Positions 1 through 7,863 of a stretch of DNA of 64,000 nucleotides are shown one piece after another. The position numbers and the translations under genes were made by a program. Within the stretch, counting starts at the first letter, position 1. Each line of letters starts with the position of its first letter. The DNA is from Patescibacteria group bacterium (GTDB lineage Bacteria > Patescibacteriota > Patescibacteriia > JAHIZJ01): NCBI GenBank assembly GCA_041661625.1, contig JBAZUB010000002.1, positions 124,001 to 188,000 of the forward strand, read 5' to 3'. The notes beneath the pieces are model-generated. The model was not told where the DNA came from. It ran no database searches and was given only the letters and a program-made list of their open reading frames with translations.

Positions 1-1304
1 ATCTGCTGATCTGCAAAGGTGCCGTTGAGGAGGTGCTGGCCCACACTCGCTGGGTGGAGGTGGGCGGCAAAGTCATGCCGCTCAAAGAATATCATCACGC
101 CCACAAAGATAAATTAGTCCAAGAACTTGGCACCGAGGGGTTTCGGCTGATCGCGCTAGCGTATCGTAATCTGCCTCTGACCAAACACGTTTACGGGGTG
201 ACCGACGAAGAGGAACTGACCTTGCTGGGTTTTCTGGCTTTCTTAGATCCGCCCAAAACCAGCGCGGCGACGGCTATCAAAGAGCTGGAAAGATATGGTG
301 TTGTGGTGAAAATATTAACCGGTGATAACGAGCTAGTTACTCGCAAAATATGCCACGATGTCAATCTGACGATCCAGCGCATATTACTTGGCACGGAAAT
401 TGAACAGCTAAACGATACACAACTAGCTGAAGCGGCCGAGCAGGCGACCGTATTTGATAAGCTTGATCCTAACCAAAAAGAGCGGATCATCCAAGCCTTA
501 CAAAGCCGAGGACACGTCGTTGGCTTTCTCGGCGACGGTATTAATGACGCGCCGGCATTGAAAGCGGCTGATGTGGGCATTTCCGTCGATAGCGCGGTTG
601 ATATCGCTAAGGAATCATCCGACATTATTTTGTTGGAAAAGAGTCTGATGGTCTTGAAAGACGGCGTGCGCGAAGGCCGAAAAATATTCGGCAATATCAC
701 CAAGTATATCAAAATGACAGCCAGCTCGAATTTCGGCAATATGTTCAGCGTGGCCGGCGGTAGCGTGTTTCTGCCATTTTTGCCTATGCTGCCGCTACAG
801 GTGATCGTGAATAATTTGATGTATGATATGTCGCAGATTACCATACCGACCGACGGGGTGGATGAAGAATATCTGATCAGGCCGCGTCAATGGAAAATCA
901 ACCTGATCCAAAAGTTTATTCTTTGGATCGGGCCAGTCAGTTCGCTGTTTGACTACGCAACTTATTTTCTAATGTTGTATGCTTTTCATGCCTGGGGGAA
1001 TCCAGCCCTGTTCCACACCGGCTGGTTTGTCGAGTCACTGATGACTCAGACGCTGATCATCCATATTATTCGAACCCGCAAAATCCCATTCTTCCAAAGC
1101 CGAGCCAGTTGGCCGCTGACCCTAACTTCATTCGCGGTCGTGGCGATTGGCGCCTGGCTGCCATTTTCACCCCTAGCCGACGCTTTGGGGTTTGTGCCAT
1201 TGCCACCCATGTACTGGCTCTATCTGTTGGGCTTCTTGATAATATATTTCACGCTAACCCAGTTGGTTAAGTCGTGGTTTATAAAACGCTACGGGTGGGA
1301 ATAG
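1..1304 (+). CDS. mgtA: Magnesium-transporting P-type ATPase, C-terminal part (5' end outside window)
   Basis: This is the C-terminal ~434 residues of a P-type cation pump of the MgtA/MgtB class, which uses ATP to import Mg2+ across the inner membrane. The frame is open from base 3 with no start codon, so the gene is cut by the window edge. The visible part starts at the KGAVEE nucleotide-binding motif. It continues through a TGDN motif, the hinge motif GDGINDAPAL and the conserved SNFGNMFSV segment, then about six membrane helices. The phosphorylated DKTGT motif must lie upstream. The two facing 14-nt repeats just downstream probably end transcription. Confidence 0.93.
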   Translation, partial: LLICKGAVEEVLAHTRWVEVGGKVMPLKEYHHAHKDKLVQELGTEGFRLIALAYRNLPLTKHVYGVTDEEELTLLGFLAFLDPPKTSAATAIKELERYGVVVKILTGDNELVTRKICHDVNLTIQRILLGTEIEQLNDTQLAEAAEQATVFDKLDPNQKERIIQALQSRGHVVGFLGDGINDAPALKAADVGISVDSAVDIAKESSDIILLEKSLMVLKDGVREGRKIFGNITKYIKMTASSNFGNMFSVAGGSVFLPFLPMLPLQVIVNNLMYDMSQITIPTDGVDEEYLIRPRQWKINLIQKFILWIGPVSSLFDYATYFLMLYAFHAWGNPALFHTGWFVESLMTQTLIIHIIRTRKIPFFQSRASWPLTLTSFAVVAIGAWLPFSPLADALGFVPLPPMYWLYLLGFLIIYFTLTQLVKSWFIKRYGWE

Positions 1305-1343
1305 CCCGAAGGTTAGATCTGAAATAGCAGGCAAACAAAAACG

Positions 1344-1452
1344 CCCCCCACCTTTCTCGACGACGGTTTGCGATAATTGATGACGTAAGGCGAAGCCGCC
1401 AAATGGCTAGCGCAACAGTTGATCAATAGACATCGCTTAGAAAGGTGGGGGG
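1344..1452. terminator. Long-loop inverted repeat between convergent genes
   Basis: Fourteen bases (1344-1357, CCCCCCACCTTTCT) are perfectly complementary to 1439-1452. They are separated by 81 nt that can themselves fold. T-rich stretches follow on both strands. It lies between mgtA and a convergent small gene, so a bidirectional terminator is the simplest reading. The long loop is odd for a simple terminator. Confidence 0.55.
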
Positions 1453-1472
1453 CTGTTTTGACTTTGTTTGAC

Positions 1473-1715
1473 TTAGTAGACGTTGGCGAAAAGAGCGATG
1501 GCCAGCAAGGTGCCGGCTAATGAAATGCCGATTATTCCCATGCCCATTAAGGTGTTAACCTTTTTCATTAATGGGTTGGTTTTTTTGACGTCTGTGTCGG
1601 TCGGCGTCTCGGCGACCGGCTCGGTTGGAGCCGGTTGCGCTTCCGCTACCGGCTGGCTTGGTGCCGATGGGGGAGGCGTTTGCGGCTGGGGAGCCGCTGG
1701 TGTGTCCTCGTTCAT
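1473..1715 (-). CDS. Small Pro/Ala-rich single-pass membrane protein, unknown function
   Basis: An 80-residue protein. Residues 1-45 are rich in Pro, Ala, Gln and Thr and look disordered. A short basic stretch (KKTNPLMKKV) follows, then one C-terminal membrane helix at about residues 55-78. I do not recognise a family. The Pro-rich part would sit on one side of the membrane, anchored by the C-terminus. The start codon has no Shine-Dalgarno sequence. Upstream lie a TATAAT box and a small hairpin followed by a T-rich run. It is convergent with mgtA. Confidence 0.6.
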   Translation of the reverse strand: MNEDTPAAPQPQTPPPSAPSQPVAEAQPAPTEPVAETPTDTDVKKTNPLMKKVNTLMGMGIIGISLAGTLLAIALFANVY

Positions 1716-1742
1716 TTTTGTTTTTTGTTTTACTGATTACTT

Positions 1743-1778
1743 AAATAAAATACAACACTGGTTGTGTTGCGGATTATA
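1743..1778 (-). promoter_or_regulatory. -10 box with a terminator-like hairpin in the leader
   Basis: On the minus strand TATAAT lies at 1778-1773. It is followed by CAACAC/GTGTTG arms (1753-1758 and 1764-1769) and then a T-rich run. No good -35 is visible. It could be the promoter and an attenuator of the 80-residue protein gene. Confidence 0.35.
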
Positions 1779-1913
1779 AATGATATAGCTTTGGGTTCAT
1801 TTTGATTTGGTTGTGTTTTTGTTTTCCCCCGAACCACTCGCAAATGCTCGGGTGCGGGGATTCAACTAATGTAATTGTATCACAGTTTTGCGATGTTGTC
1901 AACTATTATTAAT

Positions 1914-1955
1914 AAAAAAAGCTGTTTACGTTACCCGGCGGTAAAGGTAAACAGC
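1914..1955 (-). terminator. Rho-independent terminator of the transaldolase gene
   Basis: On the minus strand the arms GCTGTTTAC (1955-1947) and GTAAACAGC (1929-1921) enclose a GC-rich loop and are followed directly by seven T residues. It lies 12 nt after the transaldolase stop codon. Confidence 0.85.
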
Positions 1956-1967
1956 AATGGTTGGGAT

Positions 1968-2621
1968 CTATGCGAGCTTCGGCACCCGCTCCCAATCCTC
2001 CTGGAACTTGGCGATCCCGGCATCGGTCAGGTGGTGCCGAGTCATCTGCATTATGACTTTGAACGGCACGGTCGCCACGTGTGCGCCAGCCTGGGCAGCC
2101 TGAATGACGTGCAGTGGATTGCGTATCGAGGCTGCAATCACTTCGGTGCTCAACCCGAGGCTGCGTAGGTGTGCAACGATTACTCGTACAGCGGCAGAGC
2201 CATCCTCGCCGATGTCGTCCAATCGGCCGACAAAGGCGCTGACATAGGTCGCCCCGGCCAAGGCGGCCAGATGCGCCTGGTTAGGGTTGAACACCAGCGT
2301 CATGTTGACCTTCACCTTCCGCGCTGAAAGTACACGACACGCCGCCAGCCCCGGTGGATTCATTGGGAGCTTGATGGCGATATTCTTCTGGTCGATCGCG
2401 ACCAGTTTTTCGGCTTCGGCCAGCATGCCATCGCCATCTTTGGCTAGCACTTCCGCCGAAACCGGACCATTAGCCAGGGAGCAGATCTCACGGAGCAGAG
2501 CGTGAAAATCACCTCCCTCCTGGGCCGCCAGCGAGGGGTTTGTGGTCACTCCACAAACCACACCCATTGCGACCGCTTGCCGGACTTCTTCCACGTTTGC
2601 GGTGTCGACGAACAGTTTCAT
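1968..2621 (-). CDS. Transaldolase / fructose-6-phosphate aldolase-like
   Basis: A 217-residue enzyme of the short TalC/FSA class of transaldolases. These are Schiff-base aldolases of the non-oxidative pentose phosphate route. Visible family motifs are FVDTANVEEV at the N-terminus, TTNPSL, the KLPMNPPGL segment carrying the catalytic lysine, NMTLVFNPNQA, and SAFVGRLDDIG. Length matches the short subfamily. Two ATGs are in tandem; the second (2621) is chosen because GAGGAGGG sits directly before the first. A consensus-like promoter lies upstream and a clear terminator downstream, so the gene is probably monocistronic. Transaldolase versus F6P aldolase activity cannot be decided from this sequence. 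Confidence 0.92.
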   Translation of the reverse strand: MKLFVDTANVEEVRQAVAMGVVCGVTTNPSLAAQEGGDFHALLREICSLANGPVSAEVLAKDGDGMLAEAEKLVAIDQKNIAIKLPMNPPGLAACRVLSARKVKVNMTLVFNPNQAHLAALAGATYVSAFVGRLDDIGEDGSAAVRVIVAHLRSLGLSTEVIAASIRNPLHVIQAAQAGAHVATVPFKVIMQMTRHHLTDAGIAKFQEDWERVPKLA

Positions 2622-2683
2622 CATCCCTCCTCGCCCTAAATTGGGCTCCTCTGTGGTGGCGTTATAGGGTTACCTGCCCGCCA

Positions 2684-2712
2684 ACATTAAATTATTTATC
2701 ATCTTTAGTCAA
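2684..2712 (-). promoter_or_regulatory. Promoter of the transaldolase gene
   Basis: On the minus strand TTGACT (2712-2707), a 17-nt spacer and TAATGT (2689-2684). The transcript would have a leader of about 55 nt carrying the GAGGAGGG ribosome site. Confidence 0.6.
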
Positions 2713-2728
2713 ATTGGCTTAGGTAGTT

Positions 2729-5356
2729 CTACTTGAAGCTATCCATATTTTGTTTCAGCATTCGGCGACGCCGAAGAACCATATATATTGCCACGCCAAA
2801 GCCGAGAATTGCCATACTCGATAGTGTGATTACGCTGGAGATTGAATTTTGAGTCGGAGTTACTACGTTGTTAGTGTTACTCATATTACCATCATCAGTG
2901 CTAGCGCCCTTTACCTCGGCTGTTTTTATATCGTCACTGGTGCGGGGCAGGATCGCCACGCCATTTGTGCCATTAGTTAATAAGCCAGTGACGCTAATTG
3001 CTTGGCCGGGTTGGGAATCCGGTACCTCGAGTTTCGCGGTCTTTTTGAACAACACTGTAAATACTTGTTCGCCGCTTTTCACTACCATTCCTGTGGTTTC
3101 TTGTGATATTAGCGATCCGGTGATACTGACCAGGCGATTGTATTGATCTTCCGTTGGAGCTTGAGTCAGTTCGATCGGCTGAAGCGGCGTATCTTTTGAT
3201 ACTACTGTGAGCTGGTCGGCGGTCTTTATTGCCAGGCGATGTTCACCCTGGCTGATTGAGACAGTTCCGCTGGCCCGCACGCTATCACCGATCGCCAAAG
3301 AAAGATCAAACGATGTCGGCCAAGTGATTTGAATCCCACCCGAAGTGTCTTCGAGGTAAGCGGTGCGTTTTCCGAGCGTGTCGGCCGCTACGGTAATGAC
3401 GCCTTCTATGGTGACGGCTGTCCGGCTGGGCAAGGTTTTGAATTCGGCTACGGTGATTGTTCGTGCAACCACCTCTTTGGAAGATTTTGTGCTGGATGAG
3501 CTTTGGGCTTTTTCAGCGGTATCGTTTTCGACTACGACAATCTCGTTTGTATCGCCGGGAGTTGATTCGGCGGACCACGCCCAGCGTACGGTCGGTCCGA
3601 CCCGGCTCCATGATAAGTCTTCGGGTGCCTTACTATAAGTTACGCCGTTAACTATTTTACCGTTCGGTGCGACCAGAAATATCTGTTCAGTAGAATTGTT
3701 CAATGAGATCTTTGATTCCGGCCGATAGATCGCCAAAGAGTCAAGTGGGGCAATAACAACGGCCTTTTTCCAAACAAATGTAGTGGTTTGGTCGGTTAGC
3801 TTCCAGCCTAGTAGGTTAATTGGCCTGGTATCAAAGTTGGTTATTTCAATATATTCATTTTCGGTATCGGAGCCGGATGGGTTGGGAAGAAGTTCGGTTA
3901 GCCAGACACGATTAGAAACATCGCCCGAGGCTGTTTTTGTGGTAGAGGCTTCCTTTTTCGTGGTGATTGGAACCGTATCGCTTTTACTTGGAGTGCTCGG
4001 TGTAAGATCGGTAGCGTCTAGTTCGTCGGATCCAGCCGTCGTGTTGGCTAGGCCAGGTGTCGGCGTTGGACACCATTGCCAATCGGTATTTATCCGGCCA
4101 TAGGACTGTCCCTCGGGAGCCGGGACTGGATATGTGATCTCATTAATCAGCGTGTCGTCGGGGGTAAACAATCGGACCGTTTCAGTAGTGGTATTATTAA
4201 GCGCGATGCCGGACACGCGTCGTGGCACGACGAAGTAACCATTTGGTTCAACAACGGTTGAGTCCAAGCCATTACCGATCGTGTAGCTTTTACCGGTGTC
4301 GCTTAGTTTCCAACCGGCCAAATCCACTCGATCGGCTGCATTATTATATAGCTCGATAAATTCTTCAGCCAGATCATCGCCAGTCGGATTGGGCAGCACC
4401 TCATTAATGATAATGGAACGAGAATACACTTTAATCTGGATAGGCGCGGATGATGGTGCTGGAGCAGGCGGTTCGAGTGTTGGCGCTGATGTTATCACCA
4501 CGCTGATTTGCGATTCGGCTTGGTCGCGCCCATCAAAGACCGACAATTTCACGTTAAATGCGCCGGCTGAGGCAAATGAATGGGTCGGTGTTTCCAACGT
4601 GGAAGAATTGCCGTCGCCAAAATCCCAATTGAACTGCAGCGGGTCGCCATCAACATCAGACGACTCCGATCCGTCGAAGTTTAATGATTCGTTTACCACG
4701 CCGCTGGTCGGCCCGCTCAATTTTACAGTCGGTGGTGTATTAGGATCTGAATTCGGCGCCCCGGGTGTGCCCAGCTCAGGTTTGCCAGCGTCGAAGTTTA
4801 TCGAAGCATCGGCCGTATGCCAGCTAGTCGAGAGAGTTCCATCCGCGACTTGGACGTCCCGCTCCATCGATTTCCACACCGAACCGCTGGTATAGGCTCC
4901 GGTCAATGGCACGCCGCTGCCGTCATCGGCGGTATCAATCAGTTCGTTCGTAGCGGTGTAGAGCTTAATTTGCAGATCGCTATTAACCAGTGACACGGCC
5001 GTGTTAACAACGTCGGGTGCTATTCCTAAAGTGGATTGGGCGGAATCACCTGAGAAATTGCTAATCAAAAAGAATCCATTGGCCGATATCGATATTCCGG
5101 TTGGTATAGCCAGCATGGCAGTGTCCTGGCCGCCACTTTTTCGAGTCAGCCGCCAGTTCGACAGATCCACCGGCTGGTCGGTCAGATTGCGCAGCTCAAT
5201 CCACTCATCCGAGCTGGAAGCGGATGAGCCCATCCACATCAGTTCATTGATAACTACGCTAGGTGCGCTATCGGCTTTCACAATCCGGGGAACAAAAAGC
5301 CCAGCCTGCCCGATCAGCAGCCAGATTATGATAATGGAACATTTAACTCGTTTCAT
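2729..5356 (-). CDS. Cell-surface protein with lamin-tail, PKD and OB-fold domains
   Basis: An 875-residue secreted, membrane-anchored protein. A signal peptide (residues 1-~29) is followed by a lamin-tail domain (VVINELMW...DEWIELRNLT), a PKD domain (~200-285, ending WDFGDGNSS...HSFASAGAFNVKLSV) and two more lamin-tail domains (IIINEVLPNP..., WLTELLPNPSG...). An OB-fold-like region (~630-790, VTIEGVITV...) comes next, then a C-terminal membrane helix and basic tail. Lamin-tail plus OB-fold modules are common on bacterial extracellular nucleases and surface proteins, but no catalytic domain is visible here. An in-frame ATG 57 nt upstream is rejected because it overlaps the promoter. Binding to DNA or polymers at the cell surface is inference. 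Confidence 0.85.
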   Translation of the reverse strand: MKRVKCSIIIIWLLIGQAGLFVPRIVKADSAPSVVINELMWMGSSASSSDEWIELRNLTDQPVDLSNWRLTRKSGGQDTAMLAIPTGISISANGFFLISNFSGDSAQSTLGIAPDVVNTAVSLVNSDLQIKLYTATNELIDTADDGSGVPLTGAYTSGSVWKSMERDVQVADGTLSTSWHTADASINFDAGKPELGTPGAPNSDPNTPPTVKLSGPTSGVVNESLNFDGSESSDVDGDPLQFNWDFGDGNSSTLETPTHSFASAGAFNVKLSVFDGRDQAESQISVVITSAPTLEPPAPAPSSAPIQIKVYSRSIIINEVLPNPTGDDLAEEFIELYNNAADRVDLAGWKLSDTGKSYTIGNGLDSTVVEPNGYFVVPRRVSGIALNNTTTETVRLFTPDDTLINEITYPVPAPEGQSYGRINTDWQWCPTPTPGLANTTAGSDELDATDLTPSTPSKSDTVPITTKKEASTTKTASGDVSNRVWLTELLPNPSGSDTENEYIEITNFDTRPINLLGWKLTDQTTTFVWKKAVVIAPLDSLAIYRPESKISLNNSTEQIFLVAPNGKIVNGVTYSKAPEDLSWSRVGPTVRWAWSAESTPGDTNEIVVVENDTAEKAQSSSSTKSSKEVVARTITVAEFKTLPSRTAVTIEGVITVAADTLGKRTAYLEDTSGGIQITWPTSFDLSLAIGDSVRASGTVSISQGEHRLAIKTADQLTVVSKDTPLQPIELTQAPTEDQYNRLVSITGSLISQETTGMVVKSGEQVFTVLFKKTAKLEVPDSQPGQAISVTGLLTNGTNGVAILPRTSDDIKTAEVKGASTDDGNMSNTNNVVTPTQNSISSVITLSSMAILGFGVAIYMVLRRRRMLKQNMDSFK

Positions 5357-5395
5357 GCGGGAAGCCCTTTGGCGTCTCCCTGGTCTGATAAGAAC

Positions 5396-5423
5396 AATAT
5401 AACTGATGCACAAAATGCGTCAA
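5396..5423 (-). promoter_or_regulatory. Promoter of the lamin-tail surface protein gene
   Basis: On the minus strand TTGACG (5423-5418), a 16-nt spacer and TATATT (5401-5396). It gives a leader of about 33 nt before the ATG at 5356 and shows that the longer in-frame start is not used. Confidence 0.65.
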
Positions 5424-5462
5424 CTCAAAGATGTCCACACCCAACAGGTTGGGGCAAAAACA

Positions 5463-5972
5463 CTACATCGTCGCGATGCCGTCCGGGGTGGCTTCGTGAT
5501 CTCCCGAAATAACATCACCCGAACCAGCTTCGAGATTGTAGTACAAGCTATAATAGGTATACGGTTCGGAGCCAATTGGCGTGTAATCATAGGCCAGACC
5601 ACCGGGGGTCGGGTTTTCTGGGATATTGGGTAAGTACTGCGGTACCAGCGAACTTAGCTCGGTGGGGTAGTTGCCCTTGTCGCCACGGTAAGCTTCCAGA
5701 GCCGATGATATAGCGCGGACGTCGCTTAGACGCTTGGCGTCGCGTGAACGGGCTAATTCCAGCATCGGGCCGGTTAGCTGGGTGCTGGGCATGATGTCGT
5801 TGTTAGCGTTTTCGTTGGTATTACTACTATTAACGTTGGCACTCCAATCGTCCGAGGCTGTTTGATCGGCGTCTTTATCCGATTGAGAGCGGGAATAGTA
5901 ATACAATCCGATGCCTCCACCGATGATGATTATGGCAATAACGATGATTAAGATGATGCGTTTGGTATTCAT
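5463..5972 (-). CDS. Type II pseudopilin G-like membrane-anchored protein
   Basis: A 169-residue protein. A basic N-terminus and one long hydrophobic helix (MNTKRIILIIVIAIIIIGGG) are followed by a Ser/Asn-rich linker. A C-terminal domain with the pseudopilin-G pattern RDAKRLSDVRAISSALEAY...GNYP follows, the form often seen in pilin and type II secretion proteins of Patescibacteria. A classical GFTLxE prepilin cleavage motif is absent, so it may be membrane-anchored rather than assembled into a fibre. The ATG at 5972 is chosen because the helix starts there and a promoter ends 6 nt upstream. The gene appears leaderless. Confidence 0.75.
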   Translation of the reverse strand: MNTKRIILIIVIAIIIIGGGIGLYYYSRSQSDKDADQTASDDWSANVNSSNTNENANNDIMPSTQLTGPMLELARSRDAKRLSDVRAISSALEAYRGDKGNYPTELSSLVPQYLPNIPENPTPGGLAYDYTPIGSEPYTYYSLYYNLEAGSGDVISGDHEATPDGIATM

Positions 5973-5978
5973 AACTAC

Positions 5979-6007
5979 ATTATATATATGTATGTGACTT
6001 TTGACAA
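5979..6007 (-). promoter_or_regulatory. Promoter giving a leaderless transcript
   Basis: On the minus strand TTGTCA (6007-6002), a 17-nt spacer and a perfect TATAAT (5984-5979). Six bases then separate the -10 box from the ATG at 5972, so the expected transcription start falls on the A of ATG. Confidence 0.7.
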
Positions 6008-6052
6008 AAGCGTCCAGGCTAAGTAATGTGATATAGTTACGATATATCGTGA

Positions 6053-6285
6053 GCCCAGGTGGCTCCGAACTACTCACTTCGTTCGAATTCGGGGTAAACT
6101 CCGCTGGTATATTTTTAGGCAGGCAGACGCGTCCCGCATCTGTGGTGGGCGAGTGGCGAAATTGGTATACGCACTAGGTTTAGGACCTAGCGCCGCAAGG
6201 CATGAGGGTTCGAGTCCCTCCTCGCCCACCACTAGTGCGGGATCCTCGCAAGAGGTTGGAGGTTCGAGTCCTCTCCTGGGTACCA
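6053..6285 (+). tRNA. Interrupted tRNA-Leu-like gene enclosing an intact tRNA-Leu
   Basis: The pieces reassemble into a class II tRNA. GCCCAGG TGGC (6053-6063) gives the 5' acceptor and start of the D-arm. GGCAGACGC (6122-6130) followed by TCCCGCA (6132-6138) gives the end of the D-arm and the 5' anticodon stem. TGCGGGA (6236-6242), a CCTC-GCAA-GAGG variable arm, a T-arm and CCTGGGT-A-CCA (to 6285) complete it. The acceptor pairs over 7 bp with one G-T wobble. About 58 nt break the D-arm, and the intact tRNA-Leu (6147-6231) occupies the anticodon loop. A73 and the long variable arm favour leucine. The anticodon cannot be read. It may be a pseudogene. Confidence 0.45.
6147..6231 (+). tRNA. tRNA-Leu (anticodon TAG)
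   Basis: An 85-nt class II tRNA. The acceptor GGGCGAG pairs with CTCGCCC, and discriminator A and an encoded CCA follow. The anticodon arm CTAGG-TTTAGGA-CCTAG gives anticodon TAG, which reads CUA leucine codons. A variable arm with a GCAA loop and a T-arm GAGGG-TTCGAGT-CCCTC are present. It lies inside the anticodon-loop position of another, disrupted tRNA-Leu-like gene. Confidence 0.93.
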
Positions 6286-6301
6286 AATAATAGGAGTTAT
6301 T

Positions 6302-6979
6302 ATGGTCAGCATTGTTCCATCCAACATTCCCGACGCAGAATATCTCACGGACATGGTCAAGCATATGCGCCACAAGTTTGAGCGGCATAACGGCGCGCTC
6401 GAACAGCTATTGGTTTATACGGGCGCGTTACTGAATTGGGTAGGCGACTTCATGACAGATCCTAACGTAAGTTGGACAAAGGAGGACGTTGAAGTCGAGA
6501 AACTATATCTAACCGGCATGGGTCCAGATGAGAACGCTTTTATTATCGATCAAGCCAAACGTTCACCAAGACAACTCCAAGTCATATTACACAACAATCA
6601 TGAAGCGCAAGCGCTCTTCGCAAAACATACTTTTGATCCGCTGCCAATATTAGTTCGTCTCGATGAAGACAAGATAAAAGTAATAGATGGCATGCACCGG
6701 GTAATTGGAGCTATCAAGGAAGACCAAATAACTATTACCGCGTACTTCGCGCGCCAAACCGGGATACCACAGCCGCATTGCGAACCGCACGTGATTTATG
6801 ATTTGCTGCGGGCATACGAGCGCGGTATTAATAAGGACACAGCTGGTTTGATCACGGCGTTGCGATTCCTACGCCAGAGTTATTTCAATGTGGAGCAATT
6901 ATTACGAGAAAGATTTAATGAGGGTTGGATAAACAATCCCGAGACGCGAGAGATTATTCGTCAGGTATTAAATGACTAG
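6302..6979 (+). CDS. ParB/sulfiredoxin-like domain protein, unknown function
   Basis: A 225-residue soluble protein. The central segment KVIDGMHRVIGAIKED (about residues 125-140) resembles the nucleotide-binding DGxHR motif of ParB/Srx-like domains, preceded by a strand of the type PILVRLDEDKIKV. The N-terminal ~90 residues are mostly helical and I cannot place them. The C-terminal part is helical and charged. The start is supported by TAGGAG 6 nt upstream of ATG. The gene follows the interrupted tRNA locus directly. A role in DNA binding or nucleotide-dependent modification is only suggested by the motif. No partner ParA is present. Confidence 0.6.
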   Translation: MVSIVPSNIPDAEYLTDMVKHMRHKFERHNGALEQLLVYTGALLNWVGDFMTDPNVSWTKEDVEVEKLYLTGMGPDENAFIIDQAKRSPRQLQVILHNNHEAQALFAKHTFDPLPILVRLDEDKIKVIDGMHRVIGAIKEDQITITAYFARQTGIPQPHCEPHVIYDLLRAYERGINKDTAGLITALRFLRQSYFNVEQLLRERFNEGWINNPETREIIRQVLND

Positions 6980-7362
6980 ATAATCCTGTTATTAACCATA
7001 TTAACATCAGTCGGAACGGCTCCCAATGCGTGGAGCTGTTTCAAATTAGCGCCACAGGAATAAAAACCCCACTTTAGTATTTACGAATTTAATAAACATA
7101 ATTATTAACGTAGAAAATTATTCACACCAATAATATATAAAATATTATCGCATGGAATAAATATTCCGCGAATACAAAACAGTTTTCGTAATAAGTTATG
7201 CACATTATTATGTTGAATACTATTGCGTAAGCGAAAAATATGCTCTATACTTATCCACAGGAGCACATTTATAACTTCTATGCCAAATAATATTCCATAA
7301 CAACAAAACAACAAAAATATTTTGTTGCAAAAAAATTCTGATGGGAGGAGGTGAAAAGAAAA
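6980..7362. other. AT-rich intergenic region
   Basis: About 380 nt of AT-rich DNA between the ParB-like gene and the 28-codon gene. Apart from the GGGAGGAGG ribosome site at 7344-7352, which serves the next gene, I see no convincing gene, repeat array or tRNA. It contains a few TTATCCACA-like stretches (near 7254), which resemble DnaA boxes but are too few and scattered to call an origin. Confidence 0.4.
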
Positions 7363-7449
7363 ATGGCAAAAAAGAAGAAAGCAAAGAAGAAGGTCGCTAA
7401 AAAGACGACCAAACGAAAAGTTGCAAAAAAAGCGAAACGCCGGAAATAG
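7363..7449 (+). CDS. 28-residue Lys/Arg-rich histone H1-like protein
   Basis: A 28-codon ORF, MAKKKKAKKKVAKKTT followed by KRKVAKKAKRRK. Over half the residues are Lys or Arg and the rest are almost only Ala, Val and Thr. Similar AKKK-type repeats form histone H1-like tails in bacteria that bind nucleic acid by charge. It is supported as a gene by GGGAGGAGG 10 nt upstream of the ATG and by a terminator 16 nt after the stop. It lies upstream of the 23S region. Binding to DNA or rRNA is inferred from composition alone. Confidence 0.7.
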   Translation: MAKKKKAKKKVAKKTTKRKVAKKAKRRK

Positions 7450-7464
7450 TCCGACACGCTAAAG

Positions 7465-7501
7465 AAAAATCCGCTCCAAAAATAAAAATAGGCGGATTTT
7501 T
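7465..7501 (+). terminator. Terminator of the Lys-rich protein gene
   Basis: The arms AAAAATCCGC (7465-7474) and GCGGATTTTT (7492-7501) pair perfectly around a 17-nt A-rich loop, and the last arm supplies the T run. It lies 16 nt after the stop codon. Confidence 0.8.
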
Positions 7502-7502
7502 C

Positions 7503-7828
7503 ATTTGATAATACGAAATGATATATGCTAATGTTGGCGTGAAAGTAAAAACAAAATTCGAATTAGCAAAATATATATATTAATTTGTAATGAGCGAATA
7601 ACACGTCACATAAAAACTTTATCCGGTGTGCCACGTTGTGTTGTTCAAAAGTCCCCCAGCTTGTTCCTGCAGACATACTAGACGGGCGGTAAATAATGTT
7701 GTCTGTTGGGATAGTCCCGGTCTAGCAGCGCACTAGGTGCACAGTATTGGTTCATTCCCCTAATAATAGCTAAATTTATAATAAAAACTGCTAAATTAGC
7801 CTAGATTCGCCAAAAGATGGCATAACTA
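7503..7828. other. Intergenic region with weak secondary structure
   Basis: I see no ORF with gene-like features here. Around 7650-7730 a CAGACA/TGTCTG pair and neighbouring complementary stretches could fold, but no promoter-terminator pair frames them, so no RNA gene is called. Confidence 0.3.
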
Positions 7829-7857
7829 TTGACACGTATAAACTATCTTGATACACT
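7829..7857 (+). promoter_or_regulatory. Consensus-like promoter of a short transcript
   Basis: TTGACA (7829-7834), a 17-nt spacer and TACACT (7852-7857). The expected transcription start is near 7864. A terminator lies about 130 nt further on, with no ORF longer than 13 codons between. Confidence 0.65.
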
Positions 7858-7863
7858 ATTAGT

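Noticed and set aside
191..844. 217-codon minus-strand ORF over mgtA
   Set aside because: Antisense to a clearly conserved P-type ATPase frame.
6074..6388. 104-codon minus-strand ORF over the tRNA-Leu locus
   Set aside because: Its translation (RRGLEPPTS, GEEGLEPS) is the familiar antisense product of tRNA T-arms and is not a gene.
7180..7270. DnaA-box-like TTATCCACA as a replication origin
   Set aside because: Only isolated near-matches (also near 7879), with no dnaA/dnaN genes or iteron cluster.
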